From the NCBI GenBank assembly GCA_008921705.1, contig VFFE01007583.1:2179052-2243051 (forward strand): a DNA stretch of 64,000 bases, in the 5' to 3' direction. The DNA is from Burhinus oedicnemus. Taxonomy: Eukaryota; Chordata; Aves; Charadriiformes; Burhinidae. Both the position numbers and the translations under genes were made by a program. The notes under the pieces were generated by a model. The model saw nothing but the letters and a program-made list of their open reading frames with translations, was not told where the DNA came from and searched no databases. Below are positions 53,066 to 64,000 of the stretch, in pieces (the first letter of the stretch is position 1; every line of letters begins with the position of its first letter).

Positions 53066-56000
53066 GTAGCACAGCAGATATGTCCATAATAAAGACAGTA
53101 GTACTTGCAGTCATTAATTATTTTTTGCAAATTGACTTTATCAACTAGGGTGCACCTTGACATTTTAGCAAAATATAAAATAACTGAATTGGTCTTAATT
53201 CAAAATGTCACTGGATTTACTGCTCGTGTAGTTTAATATCTTAGCATTATGCCGCTCCTGTCATACTCTTCCCATTTATCTCCTCTAATTCCCTCTTCTG
53301 GTTACTTTTTAATTTCTCCTTACTCTTCTTCGGTTGTGCATGGTTTCCCATTCTTCTTCACAACATTCTCCCCTCTTTTTTTCCACACTTCTCCAGTTAT
53401 TTTCTGGATATGATCTCTGCTTCTTTCTCTTAAACCTGTGGGGTTTGATTATTCCACCCAAGCATCAAAAGGGCAGTGCAGACCCACTGCTGTCCCTGGG
53501 GCACGAGGTATGGACTGGGGGGTGTTCTACCTAGGTCTGTTCAATGTGCTGCAGCTCAGCATCAAAAGCTTAATTTCACCCAACATCTCTGGTCAGGTAA
53601 GGGTAAAGAAAGGAAACTTTTTCTCAGACTTCCTGTATTTACAAGAAGAAGTATCACAAAAATTTTTTTTGTGATTGCATCGGCATAACTGTTATTGTCT
53701 CAGCATTAATGGGTCTATTGTACTTAAAGAGACACAGAAATTAATTAATAAAACATTTAATGGCACTGTCATTTGCACTGTAGTATTTTAATGCTGTTAA
53801 CTTTTACTAGTCATTAGCTTAATTCACATGGACAGAGTGTGTGAAAAGAAGCTTGATAACTGAAGAGCACTTTGCTGTTCGCTAAATGCTTCCTTTTTTT
53901 CAAAATGCCTATTGTTATTTTTTCCTTAAAATGTGATTAAATTAAATAAAATTAAAACATTTCTGGTAATGCTGAGTTCTTTCAGATCCAGAATTATTAA
54001 TTATTGCTTATATTGTCATAATTTGGAGTAAATCCTGTAGCTTTTATCTGTGAGTGATAACTTCTGTATGGATAATGCCTAAGCTAGCCAATAGCATTTT
54101 TTAGATAGGATGCTCTTAGATGACCTTCTGGGGTTTCTAGAATAAGTACTATAAAATTACACCTTCAGAAGAGTTCTGTAAGGTTGTATGTTTTTCCAGG
54201 TTTTATTGGATGGTCTAATAAAAGATGCTACCTCTACTCTACTCTACCTCTAGCTTTGTCTTGGTGATAAGATTTGTTTAATCCTTATTACATTCTCTAG
54301 GTTTTTTCCACAAAACTGTTTCTATGGAGCTAGATTCCCATCAGAAACTTAGGCTCAGCTTCACAATGCCTTGCTTCTTTCTGGGATTCATGCCCTCAGG
54401 TGCAGCACCCACATTCTGTGTAAAATGCCTAGTGATCTTTAGATATTTTAACTGTAGGACTCATTAGGTTTGCACTGCTGAAAAGGGAGATACCAAGTAA
54501 GTGACTGGAAAATTCTGAGGAGATGCTTCACTTCCCATTATGATTGGTTCTCAACATAAAAAGGAAGGTTGAAACTTTTGTGTAAAACCTTAAAGAATAT
54601 GACAAGGTCCAGAAACAGCTGAAGCAGGCAAACTGTGGCCCGATAAAATATAATTTTGCTATTATCTATTAAAGACCATGAGTTTTGCATTGGTCTGACA
54701 AGTGCAGGGTTTCTGGGCTTGTCTAGGCTTCTCTTGTTCAGCTGTGATAGCAAACTATCTGGCCATCAGATAACTGTTGTTTAAATTTATTTTAGTTTAG
54801 CTTTAATTTATAGCAATAACAAGTATTTACTCTGTGTACATTGAATGATTGTAGAATGAAATGTGATGTGGAAGATTATAGACACATGGTGATACTATGT
54901 CCTGTACTGGAAACACAAATCACAATGGTCAGTCAAAAGTCAACACAACTCAGAATTGTTCAGGTAAAAACAAGTTTTTAGATATAATAAAGAGAATAGA
55001 TAAACTAAATAGTTGGAAACCAGTGATGAGAAAGAGCATGTAGGGAGACCATGTTAACAGAAAGTATAAAAATCAACCAAAGCAGACCCAAGGCTGAGGA
55101 GGAAGATGCCATCTACATCAACATCAGCATCATGTGACTGTTGGCAAAGAGGAGAAAGAAACCCTAACCCTACTGTCACTGTCCTCCCTGTGGAGATCTC
55201 AGGATGCTGACCTAACCTCCTCAAATTCTGCTGGAGTTATGACAAAGCACTCACTCTTAAGACCCAGAGGAACTTTGGAAAGGCAAGTTTAACGTGAAAG
55301 AAACAGGGATAGATTTTTTGCTTTAAAATGTAACTGTAGTATTAAAGTTTCTATGTATTTGGAACGCAAATGTATATTATTATACTCAGAGTAATAATTG
55401 CAATATTAGGTCTGTCTGACTGCCAAAGGGCACTGCTGAATGATGTTCCAGTGGGTCTTTTGGAAATTTTGAAGCCTCTCCTGTTATTGTTGCTCCATTA
55501 CAGGTAAAGGAATTCCTTCTGGGTTTCACGTCATCCATCATCCATGTTAAGAGAACAGGGAGAACCACTGGGATCTGCATTTATCCCCCTTCTGTGTGCT
55601 GCTACTTCTAACGGCCAAAGATATTAAAATACATTTGAATGTTTTAAGAGGTGAAAAGCATGCAGAATTTGAATCAAACTGAAAAGGGAAGATGTATGTG
55701 CTTAGCACCTTGGGGAAAAAAAAACCCAAACAAACCAAACAAAACCCATATATTGTATTTCTTTGGCCTGACAGATACAAAGATAACTACTTAAAATGTA
55801 AGCTGGAGATGTTTGACACCTGGTAAAAGAAACTGCACCTCATAAGGTGAGGCTCTTAGTTTGTATGCTTGCAGCACAGTGCATCACTGTAAGAAACACA
55901 CTGATTTAAAACTTTACTGTCAAAAAGAAGTAGCAATTTAAGAATACTAAAACATAGCTAAATCTTGTATTGGAAGGTTGTCATAGTCATAGTACTCTCA

Positions 56001-56493
56001 GTGGCAGGATCTAGTGGAAGATTACAGCTTTTGAAAACTTTATACCCCCTCTGCCACAGATGCATAACTAAAATCAAGAATGCGAGAAAACAGATGCTAT
56101 AAACCACAGCCATTGTGCATTTGCACTAGAAAACTCTGCCAAGCATGAAAGGATAAGTTAACACCACACAGACCATGTTGTATGGGCATGGTGCTCTGTG
56201 CAGTCAATGCTTTTGTGCTTGAAATAGGATATCTTGTATGAGCAGAATACCCTTTTGCCACCTGCCCCTAGTCTGTTGCGATGCTCATCTCTACTTTAGA
56301 TGTGGCCATACAGTCTAAAGAGACATGATGAAAGAAGTGATCATATTTTACTGAAAATTGTATGTGGCAAAGCCTGAAAACACCTTCTGGAGATTAAAGT
56401 TAATGCAAAGATTAAGAAGTAAATTTTTTTTAAAAAATATTTCTTATCCATCTGGAGTTAAAATATTTACAAGAAGCATCACTGAGATTCCAC

Positions 56494-56508
56494 TTTTTTT
56501 TTTTTTTT
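56494..56508. repeat. Poly(T) tract of 15 bases
   Basis: Uninterrupted run of 15 T. On the minus strand it would be an A tail, but no retroposed body was recognised. Confidence 0.88.
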
Positions 56509-59500
56509 ATGAGGAGGCTTTAGATTTAATACTGCTCAATCTTTACTTCTAGATAAAGAAATAGGTCTAGATTTAAAAAGACGTTCAGTGGTCTTGATAT
56601 GAAGATAGGTACCCAATGATATTTTTAAAGGCCTATATGCTGTGGTCTTTTCTATAAAATCTTACAGGATGTCTATATTCTTCACTAGATGCAGAAATAC
56701 CTCTTGATGCTGCAGCCAAATGATTTTCCACATTGGGTGCTTCCTCTACACTTCTCTCACCTTTCATAAACAGAACTGAGCAGCTTCACTGCAGACTGGA
56801 GAAGTTTGGAAAGATTAGACATTTTCCAATTAGAACAATGTTAGTATTTTTTGGATTAAAATCTCTGCTATGACACCGTCAGTCTTCTGTCAGTTAATCT
56901 CAAAATAATTCTAGGTACACCAGTACCTTCTGCAATAGCTGCACTAAGGTCTTTTTTCCATTTAAATGACTCTCATCAGTCAGGAAAGATGGACATGCCT
57001 TGACTTTTAGTTGCACTTGATGTTTTACTAAAAGTAACTTCAAAAACTCCTTAACATTACGGATCAAATTCTAAATTTCTTAACAGCTACCATTCAAATT
57101 ATTTAACTGTATTCAGCATAGTTTCAGGCACAGCAAAGCTCTTTTTGCTGGAGAAATAAATGATCTCCATGTAGAGGGATTTTCATTATACACATTCATT
57201 AGCAGATGGCTAATTTTACTATCAGAAATTTTCCTACATTAGATGTCAGAACAACAAACACTTTTGTACACATAAAATTTTAGGTATGCGTGCAATCTTA
57301 CGGACACAATTCTAATACAAGGTCAAATGGTGATGCACATATTTATGGTTGCTAGACAGTAGCTAGTCCATGTTATTTCTGGGTCTTCCTATTTCATAGT
57401 TTAAAAAGCTGAAATGTTCATTATGGTGATAAAATCAGAATTATGACAGGCAGAGGAATGAGGGCATTGCATAATTTGTAAATTCCCATTGCAAACTGTT
57501 CAGCAATTAGTAGAATGGCAATTGGCAGGTACTTAAAGATGTAGAAATCACTTGTAAAGGTTATCCTAATGTCACTATTTTGACAGTTCCTTACATATTA
57601 AAATAATTCATTCCTACGATGATCTTCAGTGGTGAAACAGGTATGCAGCAGCAAACAGATTCACAGAGAAATAACTCCCGACTGAGTAAATTTTAGTCAT
57701 ACCATTTGGAATAGTTGTTAAACCTGAACATTGCTAATAGTAGTGATGTAACTGCCCTGGTTCCAATTTGTAGAAAAGAGAATGCTCTGAATAAAAGACT
57801 GAAAAATACATCAACTTAAAGATCTTGTGTGCTAGCCAGGAAGAACAGGGTCTGTACAAAAGCAAAGGCAAAATCTGGAGTAAAACAAAGAGGAAAAACA
57901 GTTAACTGGCCCTTCTGTATCCAGACCAAGACTATTTTGGTGTTTCAATGAAAATGCCTTTATAATACATATTAATGACTAATGCTCTGCAGTATCTCTA
58001 TGATTTTATGTCTCTGTCTTGCCCACATTTTTTCTTATGTTATCATGTCAACTGTAGATGGTTCTTAGACCCTTCAAAAGAATAACTCTTTTACAAACTC
58101 TGAAACATTTACATTATCAAACACTGATGTACTTCTACATCAATCAATATCAATTAAAATTCAAAAATATGTGACTCTGAGAGAACTTAAAAATTTATCA
58201 TGTGGTGGTAAAGATGTCTGGCCATACTAAGCATAGCATATCCTTTCAACTTTTTTTTCCCCTATGGGCAAAGGAGACTCCTGCTTTCAAAGGTTACTTT
58301 AAGGTCAGAATTTCAGTATATGATGAAAGGAGCTCATTCTTTATCTTGTAATGAGCTCAGTAGGCCCATTTGATGTAGACCAAATGGTCAAAATGAAATC
58401 TTTCATCTCTTTGACATTCATGCAGACTTTCTCAGCTTAGTTTTTAGCTATTTCCATTTTTCTTTTTACCCAAATGAGTACCAGTAATATGCAATACGTA
58501 TTTTGCTTTGAGATATTTAGCTATTATTCCCAGCATTTATCAGATACCTGCCATGGTTTCCCAAGTAGTGACTTGATTTAACAACACAAATGCTACTTTT
58601 TAAACTGTTTCACTTGGTGCATGAATATAGTTCACTGTTTTGGTGACCAAAATGAATGACAAGTCTATTATGAAATACTAAGTTAATAATAGGACTGTGT
58701 TTAACACCTGTTATTTCCACATGTTGGTTTCTAACATCAGTCCGTTGATATTTCTGTCATGAGACACATCTTTTCCTCCCTCCACCTCTTCAAGTACACA
58801 GATAACTCTGCATCATATGCCTTCCTGTAAAAAGTTATCCACCCAAATAATAACAGACAAAATATTGTACACAGCATCATCAGAGGACAGTAGGAACAGC
58901 ATTTCCCTGAAAAAAATGAACTCTTCCATCTTCTATCACTGCCTCTTTCAACACTATGCATTTCCTGACACTGATACATTTCTATCAATCCTCATTTGGC
59001 ACACATCATGTTGTGCACATCACTGGCCTCCAAATTTAACATACAGGCAAGAATTTTCATGTTGGAAGCTTTACTCTTCCCAAATCTGATGGACTTTTCC
59101 AACACTGTTGAATAATGTTTAGTCTCAAAAGTGTTGTCTGATATAGATGTAATTAAAATTCTCTAATCCCACACAGCAGCTAGCAAAGCTTTCTCAGAAT
59201 TTAAGCATTTCTCATGTTTCAGTCATTCAGTTGTTTATTGCTCTGAGCTGTAACTCAGTTCTTATTCCTGTGACTGCTTTGTGCACTCAGTGTTATGAGC
59301 TAGGCCATCTTGAACACAGAATAATTTTCCCTTTATGCAGAAAGGCTAGGCAAGAAGATTTACACCATTTATTTTTCACTTCACTTCTTTCACTCTGTTA
59401 CAACTTTCAAAACTGTAGCCAGTCTCACTATCTGAATTTAATTCAATAGCTCTGCTATTCCACACTACCTTGGGATCAGTTAAAAACTTCTCCCCCCCCC

Positions 59501-60187
59501 GCTTTTATTTTCTTATTTCAATTCCGTGGCTGATCTTTAAACACAGATGGTTTGAACCATTCACCCTAACTTATGCTCTTCTTGGCAAATACTTTTAATA
59601 CTTGAACAATACTTCTACAAAATTACTCAGAATTTTGGCCTTTTCTATTCTATTTGTGCAGTGACATTTCTTGGGCAATTTTGGCATCTGTAGAACAAAA
59701 TTAGAAGGAGAGGAGAAGGTGAAATGTCTGTTCTCTGTCCTGAAATTTCAGTTGTCCTATTAGGTAGTATTTATCTGGGATTGTCTCTGCATCTTTTCAA
59801 ACAGCCTTGGCTCTGTCCCTTTTATTGTCCTGACTTGGACCAGAAAAATATTTAATTTGGGAAAAAAAAGACATTTGTAAGATAAAAGTTTATAGCAACT
59901 TCCACATTATTTACAAAATCTAAACTTCAACAAGGTGCTTTTGCAGTAGGAGAGACACTAAAGCAAACTCACACAAGTCGTTTGTCAGCACATTATCAGT
60001 TTCAACACAGGCATGAATAGGAATTAGTTTCAGTAGATTATCATCTAGTAGAACCTAAGTATTTGTAAAGAAGAGAAAAGATCTGCTTAGGGTTTGCCCA
60101 AATGAGTTAAAACTGGACATCCATTTGTTTGCCATAAAATGCCTGTTTAGAAACTTTTGAAGTTGTCTTCTGATTTGCCACAACACT

Positions 60188-60202
60188 AAAAAAAAAAAAA
60201 AA
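60188..60202. repeat. Poly(A) tract of 15 bases
   Basis: Uninterrupted run of 15 A about 1 kb left of the large CR1, with no recognised element attached. Confidence 0.88.
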
Positions 60203-61182
60203 TGTAGAGCTGAAATAGTAACATAAGACACGGTACCCGCATTATTCAGATCCAGTGTGTCAGCTGTATCTTTTGCTTCCATGCTGAAAACATGAATTGT
60301 CAACATTTAAGCTAGAACAAGTCTTCATCTCAAAAACTTCACTGTAGCTAACAGTCATATTAACACATACGCAGTTTTTCCAATCAGCTGTTCAGAATCC
60401 TAATCAATGAACAGAGGTGGCTGAAGCGCTTGCCATCTTTTCTCAATGGAATAGATGCTATCATCTTGATTTCAGTTTCTGCCCATGCTGTTCAAATACT
60501 GAGGCTGAAGCCAAAAAGCACCCTTCCCAAACAAACAAATGATCAAAAAATCCCCCAAATCCCCAAATCCCAAGCGAAATCAATCTTAAATTTCTGCAAC
60601 ACATTTGGAAAAGGTGAAATTATATCACCTTCCATATGGCCATAAAATTTAGTGCCAGTTTGGCAGAAAACGCTGTTCTTCTGACAACAGAATGGCCACA
60701 AATAAAACAAAATCTGAGCTGACCATATGATCACACAATATTGTCTTTAAATTGATCGTCTTTACCTTATTACCAAGAACACAGCCCAAACTGGCACGCT
60801 CAGCCCCTTTTATCTTTTCTTCTGTATGAGCTCCGCAAAGGCATGCAAAACATTCATAAATCATGGAGCTGTCATGGTGCTCCCCACTTTTTTATTTCAC
60901 TTTCTCCTAGATGGTCTTCTTGCAAGCCTCAAGAGCATGTTTTCTCTGCAACCCTTCTCCAAAGGAAATAGTAACTCATACTTCTATTATACCACTGCTA
61001 ACTCCTTATTCAAGTATCATCCAAGGCTGTGTTCAGTTTAGCAAATCACATACGTTAGACTGACTCCTTCAATACATCACAAGAGTATGCAACAGCATAG
61101 GAATCGAGGTCATTTGTTATCCACATATGGTATCAACAGAAAGCATAGATTTAGCATATACTGTGTGCAAACCTTACCTTAA

Positions 61183-64000
61183 ATCATAGAATGGTTTAGA
61201 TTGGAAGGGACCTTAACGATCATCTAGTTCCAACCCCCTTGCCATGAGCAGGGACACCTCCCACTTCACCAGGTTGCTCAAAGTCCCATCCAACTTGGCC
61301 TTGAACACTTCCAGGGATGGGGCCTCCACAACTTTCCTGGGAAACCTGTTCCGATGCCTCACCAACCTCACAGTAAAGAATTTCTTCCTGACATCTAAGC
61401 TAAATCTACCCTCTTCCAGTTTGAAACCATTACCCCTCATCCTATCACTACATACCCTTGTAAAAAGTCCCTCTCCAGCTTTCTTGTAGGCCCCCATACA
61501 GATACTGGAAGGCTGCTGTAAAGTGTCCCCAGAGCCTTCACTTCTCCTGGCTGAACAACCCCAACTCTCTCAACCTGTCTTCATAGCAGAGGTGCTCCAG
61601 ACCTCTGATCATCTTCATGGCCCTCCTCTGGATCCACTCCAACAGGTCCATGTCCTTCTTATGTTGGGGGCCCCAGAGCTGGACACAGTACTCCAAGTAG
61701 GGTCTCACAAGAGCGGAGTAGAGGGGCAGAATCACCTCCCTCAACCTGCTGGCCACACTTCTTTTGATGCAGCCCAGGATACGGTTGGCGTTCTGGGCTG
61801 TGAGCGCACATTGCTGGCTCATGTTGAGCTTCTCATCTACCAACACCCTCAAGTCCCTCACCTCAGGGCTGTTCTCAATCCATTCTCTGCCTAGCCTGTA
61901 TTTGTGCGTGGGATTGCCCCAACCCATGTGCAAGACCTTGCACTTGATGTTGTTGAACTTCATGAGGTTTGCATGAGCCCACCTCTCAAGCCTGTCCAGG
62001 TCTCTCTGGATGGCATCCCTTCCCTCTAGAGTATCAACCGTACCACTCAGCTTGGTGTCACCAGCAAACTTGCTGAGGATGCACTCGAACCCACAGCCCA
62101 TGTCGCCAACAAAAGCGTTAAACAGCACCGGTCCCCATACCGACCCCTGAGGAATGCCACTTGCCACTTGTTTCCATTTGGACATTGGCCTGTTGACTGC
62201 AACTCTTTGAGTGCGGCCATCGAGCCAATTCCTTATCTACTGAGTGCTCCATCCATCAAATCCATGTCTCTCCAATTTAGAGACCAGGATGTCATGCGGA
62301 ACAGTGTCAAATGCCTTGCACAGGTCCAGATAGATGACATCTGTTGCTCTCTCCTTATCCACCAACACTGTAACCTCATCATAGAAGGTCACCAAATTTG
62401 TCAGGCACAATTTGCCCTTAATGAAGCCATGTTGGCTGCCAACAATCACCTCTTTATTTTCCATGTGCCTTAGCAGAGTTTCCAGGAGGATCTGCTCCAT
62501 GATCTTGCTGGGCACAGAGGTGAGATTGACCAGCCTGTAGTTCCCTGGGTCTTCTTTTTCATCCTTTTTGAAAATGGGGGTTATCTTCCCCGTTTTCCAG
62601 TCAGCGGGAACTTCACCAGAGCACCACAACTTCTCAAATATGAAGGATAGTGGCTTGGCAACTACATCCGCCAGTTCCCTCAGGACCCACGGATGAATCT
62701 CATCAGGTCCCATGGACTTGTGCACCTTCAGGTTCCTCAGATAGTCTTGAACCTGGTCTTCTCCTACAGCAGGTACTCCTTCATTCTCCCAGTCCCTGCC
62801 TTTACCTTCTGCAACCTGGGCAGTGTGGTCAGAGCCTTTACCAGTGAAGACTGAGGCAAAAAAGTCATTGAGTACCTCAGCCTTCTCCATGTCCTGTGTG
62901 ACCAGGTCTCCAATTTCCTTCCTGAGTGGGCCCACATCTTCCCGAGTCTTCCTTTTGTCCCCGATATACCTATAGAAGGCTTTCTTGTTGCCCGTGACAC
63001 CCCTGGCCAGATTTAAATTTATCTGGGCTTTGGCTTTCCTAACCTGATCCCTGGCTGCACAGACATTTTCTCTGCACTCTTCCCAGACTACCTGTCCTTG
63101 CTTCCACCTTCTGTAGGCTTCCTTTTTCTGTTTGAGGTTGTCCAAGAGCTCCTTGTTCATCCACACAGGACTCCTGGTGTTTTTGCCTGACTTCCTCTTT
63201 GTTGGGATGCATCGCTCCTGAGCTTGGAGGAGGTGATCCTTGAATATTAACCAGCTTTCTTGGGCTCCTCTTCCTTCCAGGGCTTTATCCCACTGTATTC
63301 CATCAAATAGATCCCTGAAGAGGCCAAAGTCTGTTCTCCTGATGTCCAGGGTAGCAAGCTTACTGCGTGCCCTCCTCACCACCCTAAGGATCTCAAATTC
63401 CACCATCTCATGATCACTGCAGCGAAGGCTGCCCTTTAGCTTCACATTCCCCACCAGCCCCTCCTTGTTGGTGACAACAAGGTCCAGCATGGCACCTCTC
63501 CTCCCCATGGCTCTTCTATCCCTTGGAGAAGGAAATTATCGTCAACACATTCCAGGAACCTCCTGGATTGCTTATGGCCTGCTGTGTTATCCCTCCAACA
63601 GATATTGGAGTGGTTGAAGTCCCCCATGAGGACGAGGGTTTGTGAATGTGAGGCTGCTCCTATCTGGCTATAGAGGGCCTCGTCTGCTTGGTCTTCCTGG
63701 TCAGGTGGCCTGTAGCAGACTCCCACTGGAATATCACCTGTCCCTGCCCTCCCTTTAATCTTGACCCACAAGCTCTCAATCGGCTCCTCATCCGTCCCCA
63801 TGCAGAGCTCCGTGCATTCCAGCTGGTGCTTGACATAGAGGGCAACACTCCCTCCTCATTTCACCTGCCTGTCCTTCCTGAAGAGTAGGTATTCATCCAT
63901 TTCAACACTCCAGTCATAGGAGCCATCCCACCATGTCTCTGGGATGCCAATTAGATCGTACTCTTGCAGGCATGCGCACGTCTCTAACTCCTCTTGTTTG
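61183..64000 (-). mobile_element. CR1 LINE retrotransposon, 3' part, running off the right edge
   Basis: The copy is read on the minus strand. In sense order it holds the end of an apurinic-type endonuclease, a reverse transcriptase, a C-terminal region and a very short 3' UTR. The 3' end lies near 61183, where the sense strand reads GGTCCCTTCCAATCTAAACC followed by ATTCTATG and ATT, the avian CR1 terminus. No poly(A) tail is present, as expected for CR1, which ends in short octamer repeats. The 5' part lies beyond position 64000, so total length is unknown, but at least 2.8 kb is present, long for a family in which most genomic copies are heavily 5' truncated. The reading frame is damaged in several places, listed under the coding entry. 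There is no sign of a flanking target-site duplication, and CR1 usually makes none or a very short one. Confidence 0.97.
61210..64000 (-). pseudogene. CR1 ORF2 remnant: endonuclease plus reverse transcriptase, disabled
   Basis: In active CR1 this protein nicks target DNA and reverse-transcribes the element RNA at the nick. Endonuclease signatures are visible: PETWWD (catalytic Glu codon at 63937-63939), YRPPDQ, GDFN (about 63613-63624) and SDH (63411-63419). Reverse-transcriptase motifs follow: motif A with [11 protein letters not shown] (about 62303-62335), motif B with GIPQGSV (about 62129-62160) and motif C. Motif C reads FAGD instead of the family FADD, so one catalytic Asp is Gly (codon 62060-62062). 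Other lesions are a TGA at 63856-63858, a one-base deletion near 63508-63512, a TAG at 62237-62239 (probably a former Trp), a TGA at 61538-61540 (probably a former Arg CGA) and a one-base insertion near 61495-61500. The longest open pieces are 62237-63508 (423 codons) and 61538-62185 (215 codons), in the same frame. The natural TAA lies close to the 3' end, near 61213. Former residues are inferred from remembered family consensus. Confidence 0.95.

Larger units (their letters stand above)
39263..61182. other. About 22 kb without a recognised gene or mobile element
   Basis: The largest empty block of the window. Only homopolymers and simple sequence were found (listed separately), plus a short (CTCTA)n-like run near 54231-54250. 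Open frames are at most 118 codons (42931-43287, minus) and none is recognised. No CR1 tail, LTR terminus or tRNA-like fold was seen. The absence of young repeats over 20 kb in a bird is not rare. Confidence 0.55.

Noticed and set aside
55161..55172. ACCCTAACCCTA, telomere-like
   Set aside because: Fewer than two full telomere units, which is expected by chance and not an interstitial telomeric array.
55970..55995. TTGGAAGGTTGTCATAGTCATAG, resembling an antisense CR1 tail
   Set aside because: Only the TTGGAAGG core and a loose CATAG pair fit; the rest of the CR1 terminus is absent.
61244..63888. Plus-strand open frames within the CR1 (for example 61523-61894 and 62168-62473)
   Set aside because: They are antisense shadows of the CR1 coding region and match nothing themselves.
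1..64000. Search for tRNA, rRNA, CRISPR, operon-like or phage-like structure
   Set aside because: No cloverleaf, rRNA core, regular spacer array or closely packed coding frames were seen; the window is vertebrate-type repeat-bearing DNA.

Overview
This window looks like gene-poor, AT-rich nuclear DNA from a bird. The main evidence is a large chicken-repeat-1 (CR1) LINE on the minus strand at the right edge, two shorter CR1 3' ends ending in the avian ATTCYRTG-type octamer tail, and two solo LTRs that resemble avian ERVL-type LTRs, each with a matching 5-bp target-site duplication. No multi-exon protein gene, tRNA, rRNA, CRISPR array or bacterial-type gene could be supported. The DNA is probably intergenic or deep intronic. 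The species cannot be fixed from this window.

Layout. 1-6440: no recognisable gene or repeat. 6441-7172: a plus-sense solo LTR (722 bp) flanked by TCCAG. 7173-24210: non-coding sequence with small tandem or hairpin features. 24211-24469: a candidate MITE-like element with imperfect terminal inverted repeats. 27112-27432: a minus-sense, short (internally deleted) solo LTR flanked by ATAAT. 27560-27840 and 39018-39262: two diverged, colinear copies of one dispersed repeat that I cannot name. 32106-32189: a (CCAAA)n/(CAAAA)n microsatellite. 34562-35143: a 5'-truncated CR1 3' end with an open 161-codon reading frame. 36384-36437: a very short CR1 tail. 39263-61182: about 22 kb without a recognised element. 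61183-64000: a CR1 copy whose endonuclease and reverse-transcriptase coding region runs out of the window.

None of the elements is likely to be active. The big CR1 carries three in-frame stops, two single-base frameshifts and loss of one catalytic aspartate. The ERV remnants are solo LTRs with no internal genes. The most useful leads are the unnamed repeat pair, the inverted-repeat element, and a textbook-looking splice-acceptor/donor pair at 33254-33359 that could mark a non-coding exon. I see no convincing new biological system here.
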